From Acanthochromis polyacanthus (lineage: Eukaryota; Chordata; Actinopteri; Pomacentridae): DNA of 64,000 bases. The notes below the pieces were generated by a model. It searched no databases. It worked only from the letters and a program-made list of their open reading frames with translations, and was not told the origin of the DNA. The DNA is taken from assembly GCF_021347895.1 (NCBI RefSeq), contig NC_067123.1, forward strand, positions 36,381,571 through 36,445,570, written 5' to 3'. The translations under genes and the position numbers were made by a program. Positions 10,848-22,800 of this stretch are shown here, one piece after another (position 1 is the first letter of the stretch; every line of letters starts with the position of its first letter).

Positions 10848-12348
10848 TCAAAGGGTTAAGAGGTCACTGTCCCTGCATAGCTGTCAGTCTGTTTCTTTGT
10901 TTTATTGTTTATCTTTCTTTATCTTAATTTTTAAATTTTGTATGGCTGCTGCCTTGGCCGGGTCTCTCTTGTAAAAAATATCTCTAATCTCAATGGGATT
11001 TCCTGGTTAAGTAAAGGTAAATAAATTAAAACATGGCTCAGAATGAATGCTAATGTTTCTCTGAGCCTACTGGATGTGAAAGTGAACAGTTTTCTAACTT
11101 TTTCATCACAGCAACTTATAAGATGTTCTCATGGTTGTGTTGCTTAGAGCTTGTTGCCCTCAAATGGCCACAAAATCAATTGAGACAATTTTACATTAAC
11201 AAAAGCTTCAACTTATATAATCTGGAAAGAAAAAAAAGTCTAATTTTGTTGCCACACTCGTATTTGAGAAATATTCCCTGAACAAGAATTAAAACCTTAA
11301 GCACATAAGTATCAGAGACTTGGGCGGCATTTCGGCTGAGATGACAACGTTGAGTAAGCTCGTGTTGGTGCCAGCATGAGGAGAACAGTAGTAACTGCTG
11401 GTTCAGTCTGCATGATTGGAAAAGCAGCATTATTCTTGGTACTGGGCGGATTATTAATGGCAACGGTGGCGGCCTGTTTGGATGGTTCACAGGGCTGAAA
11501 ATAGTGGTATTATTTTACAGGATCCCAGACATGCAGCGCTCCAAAACTGAAAGCCTTCAGACAAATGAGCCCGTCTTTCCAACGCATCTGGGAAACCATG
11601 TGGGGAAAGAAATGGCCGGGGAGGAGACTACACAGAGACTGGTTAGTTTCAACAAAGTCCTGACTCACCTCATTTGACTCTCTGTACACTGGCACTGCAT
11701 GTCTCACCTGGGTTATGTGACAGTTTTCAGGTTTGGAATATGACCTCATTTGAGAATTTATGACCCACTAGAGGAAATGACGGATCTTTTACAGGCTGCA
11801 GGAAAAATCACTGTAAATGAAGAAGTTTTTTTCACTTACAGTAGAATTTTTTTTAATCATCTTTTTGCAGTAAATCTAATCGGGGAAATGTGTCAGATGT
11901 TAGACTCACAAGTACCTTAATGTACAACTTCCATATAGCTACCCTACAAAGCTTATTACTGCTCCCAAAGTTAGCCTAATATTTACTTTTGAACCCATTT
12001 TCTTCTTCCATATACACTTGTATATGTAAATATTAAGCTGGAAATTAATTTCAAGATATAAAAAAGCATTTTGAAAGGAGAAATCAACAAAAAACTGATC
12101 TTAATCTGATGAAATTTGAGCCGTATGATGCAAAAAAGATGATAGGTAACGTGCATTGGCTCACTGTCCTCAGTTACCGAGACGCCTTAATGCTCCAAAG
12201 CCAGCATAAATATTATCGGTTTTTCCTGCTGAAATTAATCAAATGTCCTCCTTTAAAACAGTCCAGTGAAATAATACAGGACGTTTTTGTAGCAGCTGTT
12301 GAAGTGGGATAGCACGTCGGTTTTTACCAACATTTTCCTCCCTTACAG

Positions 12349-12403
12349 CTCACAAAGCAACCCGACACTCTGCTACCTGCAGTGGTGTTCAGCTGAGAGG
12401 ACG
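12349..12403 (+). other. Candidate small exon, non-coding
   Basis: Acceptor TCCTCCCTTACAG precedes 12349 and a strong donor GACG|GTAAGT follows 12403, enclosing 55 bases with no obvious coding frame. It could be an alternative 5' UTR exon of bcan or an exon of a non-coding RNA, or chance. A second weaker candidate with an open frame lies at 11521-11641 (acceptor TTTTACAG, donor ACTG|GTTAGT). No transcript evidence is available here. Confidence 0.2.
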
Positions 12404-13024
12404 GTAAGTTTAAACGTGTTTCATTAGCCTGTAATGTCTGAAGTGTGGTAGAAATCAGAAACACTGCATGGCTGTTTGAGTTAAAAAGTGACTAACATAC
12501 ACAATCAATTTAAATTCAGGACAGAAAGGGATGTTTTCACACTCTGTTCTGTATATTTTCTAGTACTTTGAAAAATTAAATAGTTATATACTGTAAATAC
12601 ACAGAAGTCTTTTAGAATAGATCTATTAAAACTGGACTGTTTGATGCACACATTTTTCAACTAGAATTGTATCCTCAGAGTGTGATAAAGCATTTAGACT
12701 ATCACATAAGGAGATAAAAACAGAAAGTTGCTGCATTAAAACCAGTAAATAACACTGATAATGCTGCAATGCAATGCTCTGCTTGTAAAACTTGAGTCCG
12801 AGGATTCATGTAGGCGTCACTTTACCACCCACCTAAACATCGCTGCAGACTAAACACACCCCACCATGGTAGCTTTACCCCCAACCCGCCTATTAAATTA
12901 AAGTCAGGCCTCCCCACACAACCAAAAGTGAAGCCTCAGTTAAACCCTCAGCTTTCACTCAAGTTAAATCCTGACCCTGATGGAATTTAAAGTGGAATAT
13001 CAATGATTTTTAAAAAAAAGCATA

Positions 13025-14110
13025 TCTTGGAAATGACTGGATATCACTAAAATGTCAACTAAATAACTGATTTTAACAACAACCACCTTCTAATTAGATA
13101 AACAATAATAAAATGAGCTTATTTAAAAATAGTTTTGATTATGTTCTTTTTATTAAGTTGAGATAATCAAGACAGATATTTGTTTTTTGCCAATATATCA
13201 AATTTTATATGGAAAATAACAAATTCCATCTGTGTCAGAGAAATCACTTTCCACTAAGTTCCCCGTTACAAAAACACCTCTCAAGGAAGTGTGTTAATTC
13301 CAGATCACATGACCTGCTCATTTTGGTTCTTTTTGTTTATTTTCAGTCCGTTTTGTGGTCATTTTAGGTGTTTTTGTGGGTTTTTTTTTTAAAAAAGTTC
13401 TTTTTGCCTGTCTCTTGCCGTTTTGTGCCTTTATATGATAATTATCTGTCTCACTGAGTCATTTTGTGTCATTTTGGTTGTTTTTGTGGTCATGTTGTAT
13501 CTTTTTTTGGTTGTTTTGTGCTCATTTTGTTCAGTTTTTTTGTCATTTTCAGACAGTTCTGTGGGTATTTCAGGTCTTTTTGTGGTCATTTTGCAGCCCT
13601 TTGTGGCCGTTTTCAACCTGTTGGTGGTAATTTTGGGTGTTTTGTGGTTTATATGATAATTTTGTGTCTCACTGAGTCATTTTGGGTTTTTCTGTGGTCA
13701 TTTGTGTTATTTAATAACACAAAATAGCAAATTGTATCTGTGTCCAAGAAGTTCCCCATTACAAAAACACCTCTCAAGGAAGTGTGTTAATTCCAGATCA
13801 CATGACCTGCTCCACATGATGTCATTTCCTCCTGAAGAAAAGACTGGAAGACTCCAAGGCTTTCTGAGTTATTTAATGTAAAGTAGTGTGTGAGTCAAGT
13901 GTGGATTTGTGTCAACAGGTTTCCTGCAATATATTTATAAATAACTTTCAATTTCAATTTTACTCACTTGTGTATATATAATATTTAGAACAATCTTTCT
14001 GTAAAAATGCCATGTGGTGTTTGGTTATAGGCGGCCATGTTGATTTTAGGCCTGAAAACTGCAAAAATGTCAACTATGATACAAAAAGTCCCACAATTAT
14101 ATACTGACCC
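13025..14110 (+). mobile_element. Family B MITE expanded by internal minisatellite
   Basis: Contains the family B body ('GACTGGATATCACTAAAATG', 'CACCTTCTAATTAG', 'GATCACATGACCTGCTC') and ends with ATATACTGACCC at 14110. The block 'ACACCTCTCAAGGAAGTGTG' occurs twice (from 13274 and from 13763) on either side of a minisatellite, so this copy is longer than the 722-bp copy at 18044. The left terminus is not clear. Confidence 0.65.
13325..13715 (+). repeat. TGTGGTCATTTTG-type minisatellite
   Basis: Irregular tandem repetition of 'TTTTTGTGGTCATTTTG' and related words within a family B element. It is open in several frames by composition only, so the short translations here are not genes. The complement (ACAAAATGACAAAA) has the same flavour as the array inside the hAT element at 60354-61290. 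Confidence 0.7.
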
Positions 14111-16186
14111 AAATATCCACATTTTCCAACATAAGAGAAATGCAGTCAAATAAAAAGTCCATCCTCAGCTGTACATTTATCCCTCCTATACAAAGGAGGC
14201 GGCCCATGAAGCGTATGAAGTCTCTTTTTCCTCGACGGTTAACCACACTTATTGATTTACTGAAAGACTGAGTTAGCTTGTTGCCAGATCTCCAGCTGGT
14301 GAAGCAACTAGCCTCGCTGCCAAGGACTGACACGAAAACAACGATGTGTCACAGATAGTATAATTGCATCAAATTTCGCAGTGGCTCTCCACACCCTAAT
14401 TTCTGGTCAGCGCAGTAACATCATGCAGAAAGCATGGCAACTCGTTGGTTTGGCTGGTGAGTGCAGCTCTTTTCCCAGACTCGTCCCTCCTGAACCAGAT
14501 TGCCGCTGAAGCTCTCCGTCCAAGAGGGAATAAAAACAGCCAGTCAGCGGAAACAGGGTTTTTGAGGTTTTTGCCTTTATGGGAGGAAAAATGATTCAAA
14601 GGCTGGTCGTCTTTCCTGTCACTGCATGAGTGTTGTACAGAGTCCAGCCTGGGATTGCAGCAAGGTGAAGTGTAATGTTGGTGAAGTGGAACCTTTGTGT
14701 TGCTTTATTTCTCTTTTTTTTTTTCCATTAACACACACTAAAGCACTAATTTATGGGAGTCTCTGCTTGTGCTGGGGGGTGAATGAGCTTTAAGATCTTG
14801 TAATTTCTACTTTGTGGTAATTTGACAGCGATTCTGGAAACCCAGTTAAATGAAACCACCGACATGACTGGTCGAATTAAGGATACATAAAAATAAACTG
14901 CAGGCTGCGCTCTGCATTTTAGCTGAGTCACATTTGCTGCCCGGCCACGTAAACTAATGATTCCCACCTGGTTGTGCAGACTGCATGCGTCGGAGCCAAA
15001 TCCACCAGCAGAACCGTTAAAGTTTGCTAATCTAGCAGGTTAAAAGTGCCATAATTTGTTGTAAATACATGCTAGCATCTTTTCCCATTCACGATGAAGT
15101 GCTTGCAAATTTGCTGTGCAGATTTTTGCACATAAAACATGATTTTCCAAACATGTCCAGAACATCTGAGGACACTTTAAGACTAAATGTGAGTGCTGCT
15201 CTTGACTCACTGGCTGATCTGAGCTCAGCTACAATGTAATGATAGTGTCTAATTATAGGCTGGTTGTTTGAAGGCTGCTGGAAAATGTAACGTTAGCTTG
15301 TATGCAGGTCTGAGGCATGGCTTGCATGCATGTCTAACTATGTTTGGTCTAATTTTGTCAGATCCCAGAAGATTCTTGGGTATGACTTCTGTGTGTTACG
15401 ATGAGGAGCTAGAAAGTGCAGTAAAACACAGCTCACCTTTCATTTTTTTACATGAATGCTTTCATTCGCACGTGATTTGCAGGTTTTTTGTTTATGTTTT
15501 GCTTACAGTAAAAGGCTAAAAAGTCATTACAACAGAACTTTTTGACATGTTACTGAATATTATTGTGCAGGTGAGCATCTCACTTCTGCCCAGAGAGTCA
15601 GTCTAAGTGTTTTTAAGAAGATTATTCTGTTTTTTTTGGAAATAACAATATGCATAAAAGTGCTATATTAGAGCTTCACTAAATCCTTCATTACCTCATC
15701 AGCTCTTTATGAATCCTCTATAATCAGGAAAGTTGTACCAAACCCCTTTTTGCATCACTTGGAGTGGATTGAATCCAACACAGTTAGTAACATTATTATT
15801 AATAAGTACTTTGGAAAGGATGCATCCATGACATCAGTGGTGGAAGAAATAATTACATCCCCTACCTACGTAAAACAACAATTATGACTCCTCCCAGTAC
15901 TGCAATAGTGTACTGTGAGTAATGATGCATTGGAGAATTTAAATGTTGACAGGAGTCTAGCTGGAGAAAATTGTAAATATTTCACATGCAATAGGGAAAG
16001 ATAATTTTCACCTGAATGTAATTTTTTTTTAAAGTAATATATTTGTGTTTAATATCTTTATGTGAAACGTATCTTTTAGTGGTGTAACGAGTACATTTCC
16101 CTCTGAAATGTGATGGAGGCACATAGAAAAGTTAATCAAATGACAGAACAAGAGATACAGAACTTTCTTCGAAGAGCCACAAATGA
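14111..16186. other. Intergenic DNA, nothing recognised
   Basis: No long reading frame, no terminal repeats and no convincing paired splice sites were found in this stretch on either strand. Confidence 0.4.
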
Positions 16187-16545
16187 ACCATCCATCCATT
16201 CTCTATACACGCTTTATCCTCACTAGGGTCGCGGGAGCCTATCCCAGCTGACTCGGGCGAAGGCAGGGGACACCCTGGACAGGTCGCCAGTCTGTCACAG
16301 GGCTACATATACAGACAAACAATCATACTCACATTCACACCTACGGACAATTTGTAGTAACCAATTCACCTCAGCATATTTTTGGACTGTGGGAGGAAGC
16401 CGGAGTACCCGGAGAAAACCCACGCATGCACAGGGAGAACATGCAAACTCCATGCAGAAAGATCCCAGGCCCACCCCGGGATTCGAACCGGGGATCTTCT
16501 TGCTGCAAGGCGAAAGTGCTAACCACTCCCCCACTGTGCAGCCCC
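16187..16545 (-). repeat. tRNA-derived SINE, minus strand
   Basis: Read on the minus strand, the head has an A-box-like GTGGTTAGCAC segment (in 'GAGTGGTTAGCACTTTCG') and a perfect B box GGTTCGAATCC. Next comes the body typical of a very widespread teleost repeat ('CTTCCTCCCACAGTCCAAA', 'CTGTCCAGGGTGTCCCCTGC'), and it ends in an ATGGATGG tail at 16187-16200. The 87-aa and 79-aa frames here are translations of the SINE. Confidence 0.8.
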
Positions 16546-18043
16546 AAAAATGAACCAAAATTAGAAATTAAAAACTGTGAGGTGATCAAAGTGACTGGAA
16601 AAAGAAGCAAACAAACAAGAATGAGGTGGACAATGACTCAGAAGAGACAGAAAAAGTGGTTTGCAATCGCAGGGGTGTCAAAATGACGTCAAAGACGTTT
16701 GAGTCATTTAACAAGAGATGCAAAATGAACACAAATAAATGCACAAATCTGATTCTCTTGCTCCTGTAAGACTATGGAGGTCTTTTGCATGTCTGTGTCC
16801 AGTGGTCTGTGTCCCCTGTCATAATCCATCAATGTCCTAACAAACACGCTGCACACACAAGATGCTGAATCAGCACTGTCCGTTTCCCAACATTCTGTTT
16901 TAAGACATAATAGGTGACTTGACAGAGCTAAAATGTTGTGAAACAGAAAGCAGAGCCACAAAGTCAGCCAGCTGACACACAGCTAACTGTATACTGTTCT
17001 GCAGTAGTTTATCCTGGCAAGTTAACATTTAATTTGCCAGCATCAGCTACTGGTTGAAGCAGGAAATTGTTTCTGTGTCTGTTGAAATGAGCCAGACTGT
17101 GTTTTAATAAAGGGAACATTGTGTTACATCCTTTTGAAAATTTTACAGCGTTTTGCTTTTTTGGCCTTAAAGACAGCAGCTGGGAACATCAACTCACACT
17201 CACTGGAACCTTCATTTAGAGCTTTCCTTGTCTTGTTATCCTCATTGGCGTGATTCTTCTCTTCTTAGTCCGACTCCACAGACGGAGGTCAGAGGTCATG
17301 GTCTCTGTAAACTCATCTCAATCTGTGAATAAAGCTGTCCAGGAGTAGACTCTTGAGAAGCGGGAGGTTTCTGCTTGAGGACCGACTTTCTTCTTCACTT
17401 TGCTCTACAAACCTGCAGCAGAATAATGATGCCTGTTTCTGCCTGGACTCGAGTCAAACCGGGTCGCTGTGACAGTCAGTCGTGGCTAGAAGCCCACCTC
17501 TGATCTCGGAGCTTTGACATTTCCTTCCCAGACAGTTCTGCTGTCATGTGGGTGTGAGATTCCTCAGGTGTTCAGCAGCGACTGGAGCAGGACCGCTACA
17601 AAGCACCATTGACTGTCTGCAGAGCTGCACACCGACTCGGATCCGATCATCTGGTGGGTGTCTGTTACATACAGGATGAACACATGGGAAGTATGTGGTG
17701 GACATTCAGGATGATCCCTGGAAATGCACAATAATGTATGTAGCTCATAAAGTCTGCAGGTTCAGCTTGGCCATGAGAAGAGATGAGTCAGTGCTGAGTC
17801 CATTAACGCTGTTCAGAGCAGCCAGATTTACAGTGTTTCTGCCAGTTAATGGGAATTTTAAAAAAAAAGACTGTTGCTTAGGATAACTTGTCATTGTGTA
17901 ACTTAGAGTAGTTTTAGAGTGTTTGAGTCTTAGGTGAGCTGGTGTGCTGAGCTGCAGTGAGTGTGGAGGAGTGGCTGGAAACAGACGAAGGTATTTCATA
18001 AATCTGCACCTTTTCAAGAAGGCAGTTAAAGTTAGGTCTACAA
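16546..18043. other. Intergenic DNA, nothing recognised
   Basis: No exon, repeat terminus or RNA gene recognised. The stretch 17190-17660 is less AT-rich than its surroundings but has no open frame of note. Confidence 0.4.
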
Positions 18044-18765
18044 GGGTCAATATGTAATTTTATATGTATATATATATATATATATATAACTTTTTGTAAC
18101 ATAGTTGACATTTTTGCTGTTTTCAGGCCTAAAATCAACATGGCCGCCATAAACCAAACACCACATGGTATTTTTACAGAAAGATTTCTCTAAAATGTTA
18201 TATATACAATTGAGTAAAATTCAAATTGACAGTTATTTCTAAAGATATTGTAGTAAATCTGTTGACATGCCATAAATCCACACTTGACTCACACACTACT
18301 TTATGTTAAATAACTCAGAAAGCCTTGGAGTTTTCCAGTCTTTTCTTCAGGAGGAAATGACATCATGTGGAGCAGGTCATGTGATCTGGAATTAACACAC
18401 TTCATTGAGAGGTGTTTTTGTGATGGGGAACTTAGTCTCAGATACAATTTGGTATTTCCCATATAAAATTTGATATACTGGCAAAAAAGAAATACCTGTC
18501 ATGATTATCTGAACTGAATTAAAAGAACACAATCAAAACTATTTTTGAATAAGCTCATGTTATTATTGTTTAGCTAATTAGAAGGTGGTTGTTATTAAAT
18601 TGTGATGGTTATTTAGTTGGCATTTTAGTGGTATCCAGTCATTTTTTATTAATAAATGATTGTTTCCATAATAAATAGTTATGGAATTTATAAAGATATG
18701 ATCTTAATGAATGTAAAAACATTCAATTTTTTACTTTTAATAAAAATGTATGTATATATTGACCC
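18044..18765 (-). mobile_element. Family B MITE, full-length copy (722 bp)
   Basis: Ends GGGTCAATATGTAATTT and TATATATTGACCC form an inverted terminal repeat of about 12 bases, with a (TA)n run at 18067-18087 inside the left end. All internal blocks are present, inverted relative to the 13-kb and 47-kb copies. No coding capacity and no clear target-site duplication. Confidence 0.75.
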
Positions 18766-19500
18766 ACAGCATTTTAAGACAGGAAGGGATTCTCTCCATG
18801 GAAAAAATAAACATTCACAGTTGTGAGTTGTTGGTGAGACTTTAATTTGTTTCCCTGAAGATGCCAGGATGATGCATTAGGAGGTCTGATATAAGGGAAA
18901 AACTGTTTATTTCCATTTCAATGCAGATTAATCCGACTTTGGGCAGAACCACTAATACAGGCTTTATTGCTTTTCACCAGCAGTTTTATTAACATCTTGA
19001 GGTTACTCACCAAGAGCCCAAACCTGTAACTAACAATAGATTTAAAATGAATCACTTATATTTCTATTTCTGTGCTGCTTTGAAGGGTGCTTCATGCCAG
19101 TAAAAGTCCTTTTGTGGGTTTCTCGTGGACAAGCTGCAGTTAATGGATTCATAAACTGTGACATCCTGCGTTTACTTTAATGCTCTCTAATCAAATGTTG
19201 GTATCAAACACACCCAGCAGATTGAAGTTTTAAACGCCAGAGCAGCTGCTGTGGCCTGTTTCTCTGCAGGATGATACATGCAAACTTGCTCAGGATGATT
19301 TAAAAGGATAGAAAGTGGCACAAGAAGCAGCTTTCTTATCGTTCTTCAAGCTTAAGTGAGTGCTGCAATATCAGAACCTGCAGCAGCAGCTCTGGACTCC
19401 TGCTGCTGACTCAACTCAGCCTGGTTCATCCTCAGTCTATTTGTCCCTGCAGTAAAAGAAGAAGAAAAAAAACACACAAGCTGCACTTCACAGCCTATTA
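18766..19500. other. Intergenic DNA, nothing recognised
   Basis: Upstream of bcan exon 1; no repeat terminus or reading frame recognised. May contain distal promoter elements of bcan. Confidence 0.35.
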
Positions 19501-19817
19501 CATCGGTTACTTTAGCTGTCATCCCTCCCAGCCTCCTCTCCCTCCTCTTTGACAGGCATGCGTCATCTCCATCCCCGATTGTTGGGTGAAAAAGTGGGCA
19601 GTTCAGGGTTTCATATCTGGCGTCACTTTCTCCCAACTCCCTCCTTTCTCCTCCGAGTCTCCGGTCGGCAGCTTCCTCCCTTTTCACCTGGCCGCGCAGA
19701 GCATCCAGAGCCGGACAGGATAGGACAGGAGAGACGCACTGCAGCAAGAAGCCGAGAGGAAGCTGACGGAAAACAGAGTTCCAGCCAAGAAGTGTGTCCA
19801 TCCTGCATCAGCTGGAA
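19500..19817 (+). promoter_or_regulatory. bcan: bcan promoter region and 5' UTR
   Basis: A C+T-rich, relatively GC-rich segment directly upstream of the bcan start codon, without a TATA box; a CATGCGTCAT element lies at 19557-19566. The 5' UTR probably covers about 19690-19817 (GAGCATCCAGAGCCGGACAG onward) and has no upstream ATG in its last 80 bases. The exact transcription start is unknown. Confidence 0.4.
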
Positions 19818-19837
19818 ATGCTGCTCAGAAGGTCCCG
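19818..19837 (+). CDS. bcan: bcan exon 1, start of signal peptide
   Basis: Carries ATG in the context GGAAATGC and only 20 coding bases (MLLRRS plus two bases), ending CCCG|GTAAGC. Joined to 28863 it encodes MLLRRSRHVH then the hydrophobic core [12 protein letters not shown]. The phase (2, then 1 after exon 2) agrees with the Ig exon, whereas the ATG inside exon 2 at 28865 does not. This is an inference from phase and signal-peptide quality, not from a transcript. Confidence 0.8.
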
Positions 19838-22800
19838 GTAAGCTGCTGCTGGTGCTGCGTTTAAGATACGCAGTTGATGCTGCTTTCAGAGTTCTTTTGA
19901 ATGTCACGTTAAATTGCGGTGCCATTTCCGAAAATTACAATCTTTAACTGCTAATTGCGTGTACTAGCTGCAGCTCTACAGAGGGCACTGGTTATTATTG
20001 CCTCCCATAAAATGTCATCGCGGGAGTTGAACTTTTTTCATTTCTTTTCTTGTACTGCGTAACCTCCTCTGTGTTAAAGCAGCTGATGTGTTTCTGGAAT
20101 GGTTCTAGAGTCCTGTAATGATTTCGCACTCAGGCATGCATGGATATTTCTAAGAATATGAGGTGAAGTTCAAGAGGACAGCTATTTAAAATAGATTTCT
20201 GAGACTCTTGTGTGATCCAGACCAATGCAAAAGTATTTTAGTGAAGTTATTTTTAGGCTTTCATTTGCCCTGCAGACACAGAGGCTGCTTTTTTTTTGTC
20301 TTAAGTGCATATTTTATTTTCACTTTCTGTGGTTCACCTCAGGGTTTAGGTGGACTTCTGTAATGGACAGGTAGATGGACAAAGGGCAACTGCAGCGTAA
20401 AGGAGACTTTTAAAGAATCCTTTCCTGTGTTTGATGCTTTGGAGGCTCTTTGGTCTGATACAAACCAGTGAAGCAAAGAAGTAAAAGCACTGGTGTGGGT
20501 GTCTTGTAATTCCTGACAGAAAATGGTTAACAAAATGTGACAAATTCAGAGAAATTAAGGTCATACAGGCAGCCCTAGTAGTAGCAGCACTTAGAATATG
20601 ACTGATATATCAGTTGGCCGATATTTTGAGCCAAAATTGGCCTGTTACAGATATATCAGTATCTGCTCGCCAGATAGAAAACCTTTATTCAGAAGAAGAT
20701 GTTTGGAGTGTTTAACTCTCGTGTTGTCCTCCAAGTCAAAATTGACTGATTGATTGAAAAAATTATATTTTCATATTTTCAACATTTTTTTGGAAATCTT
20801 TGAAAATTTGTGGGTGAATTTTGGCTGGATTTTTTTGTGAATGTTCCTAAATAGTAAATTAGAAGTTTTACTGATATATATGTAATCACTTAAATTTAAA
20901 AAAAATTTTTTTGGAAGATTTGTGCTCATTTTTTGAAAATATTTGCAAAAATTTTCTTCCCAAATTTGGAAGGTTTTTTAAAAATAAAACTTTGAAAGGA
21001 AACTTTTAAGCAATTATTGGAATTTTCTTCCTGAAGTTTTTGCGCATTTTCAGAAATTTGGGGAATTTTTTTGCTGAATTTAAAAAAAAAAATTTAGACA
21101 AAGAAACAAATTTTTTTAGTGTCCGTAAATGAGGACAACAGGAGAGTTAAAGTGGCACCTTTACATAGTTTGTCCAGCAGTTTTTCCATTGTTTACAACA
21201 TTCCCAGCACTGTCTGCAGCACATGTAATAGAGCAGCTGGTGGTGCGGGGTCAAATGGTGCTCTCATTGTTAGCTACTAACAAGTTTGTCAAACATTTTG
21301 TTGGAAAATTAATACGCAATAACAGCATCATTTCACCATATTATTTTTACTCCAACCCGTGTATATATGAAGAAAACTGGAATCGGTATATGTCTTTTGT
21401 CTTTAAAAATGGATACTGGCATTTGCAAAAGTCCAGCATCGTTCAGGTTGTGATGTTAATATTAAATATCTGACATGGTAGACACTGCCAACAGATAGTT
21501 TTAACTAAACCTGCAGTGACTAGCTGTTGTTATATAACGATCAGGAACATTAAGCTGAATGAGTGGATAAATATCTAGCTCAGCTCCAAACCTCTGAATC
21601 TTTGCCCACATTCAAATATTCCGATGAATAATGAATCAAACCCACGATGCCACAATTCAGCCCGATGATTAGATATGAAGCAGGGCAGCACAAAGACGCT
21701 TCTGTCTCTGAGGGTGTATGCAGAAAGATGCTGCACTTCGGTGATATTACTGCATAATAAGAAGTCATTGTAGCTGAAGATGATTTGTGCTGTTGATCAT
21801 TTTATTTTACCCTCTTTAACCTCATAGAAAGTGGTCAGTCATTTTCTTTCTCTGTCCTAAACTTTGGTGCTGAAACTAATCTTACACTGTAGATATAAAG
21901 TTTAAAATCCTAGAAAATGAGCTCTGATCAGACCATTTATTTCCCTTTATATGAAGCACATAGTCAACAATGTGAACCCACCTGAACCTGAGGTCTCATG
22001 ATCTAATGAGGACAGTTAAAAAAGCTCCTCTTGTGTATGAAAGGCTTTGGTTTGACCCTGGATTTGCTGAGTCAGCTCTGAGATCAGCTGTTTGTTTTAA
22101 ACTTTCCCAGACTCGCTGGGTGGTGGATCATCTGGTGGGTGACTCCTCCAAAGAAGGAGACCGACAGTTGGTTTGTTGGAGATGTCTGTGGATGGTGCTG
22201 AGTAAGTGCAGCTCCTCAGATGTGTGGAGGTGTTACAGTTGATGCTGCAGGGAGGCAGAGGTGCCAGACTTGGGTCAGACAAGGCCAGGTTCAGTCACCT
22301 CCCTCTGAGGAAACCATCCTCTCACGCTCTCTAAATTATACAAAGACTGAACTCGGGTCGATTTGTGATTCTTTTTCCTGCTTTCTTCTGTTTCTGGTGC
22401 TTGGTTATCAGGCGAATGTCATCAGCGTAGATGGATTTGGAGGATTTGTTTTGGAGGTGACTACAAGGAGGAACTGATTCTTGTTGGAGCCAATGAGCTT
22501 CTGTCCTCTTTACACACCTTTAATCAGTCCAAAATGAACATCCAGTCGCTGACCTGAGATCTGACCTTTACCCTCACAGACACACTTGAACAGGAGTGCA
22601 AAATAAGCAAATCTATCATGTGCCTTCTTCAGCAATCTCTTTCATTTGGCACTTTGAATTTCACCTAATTCCTGTTGCATAGCTTGTTTGCAACTACATC
22701 AGTATAAACCTGAAAGGTTAAAAAAAAATGGAGATGAAAGGACAGAAACATTCCTTCCACTGGAGCTGATTCATGCCCTGTAAAAACTGAATTATTGTGC

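Noticed and set aside
16295..16686. Frames of 79-87 codons around a tRNA-like sequence, and a possible tRNA gene
   Set aside because: All lie in a tRNA-derived SINE. The B box belongs to the SINE head and no functional tRNA fold is complete.
19352..19947. Frames of 100-149 codons on both strands around bcan exon 1
   Set aside because: GC-rich promoter and 5' UTR sequence. The only supported coding part is the 20 bases from 19818 joined to 28863.
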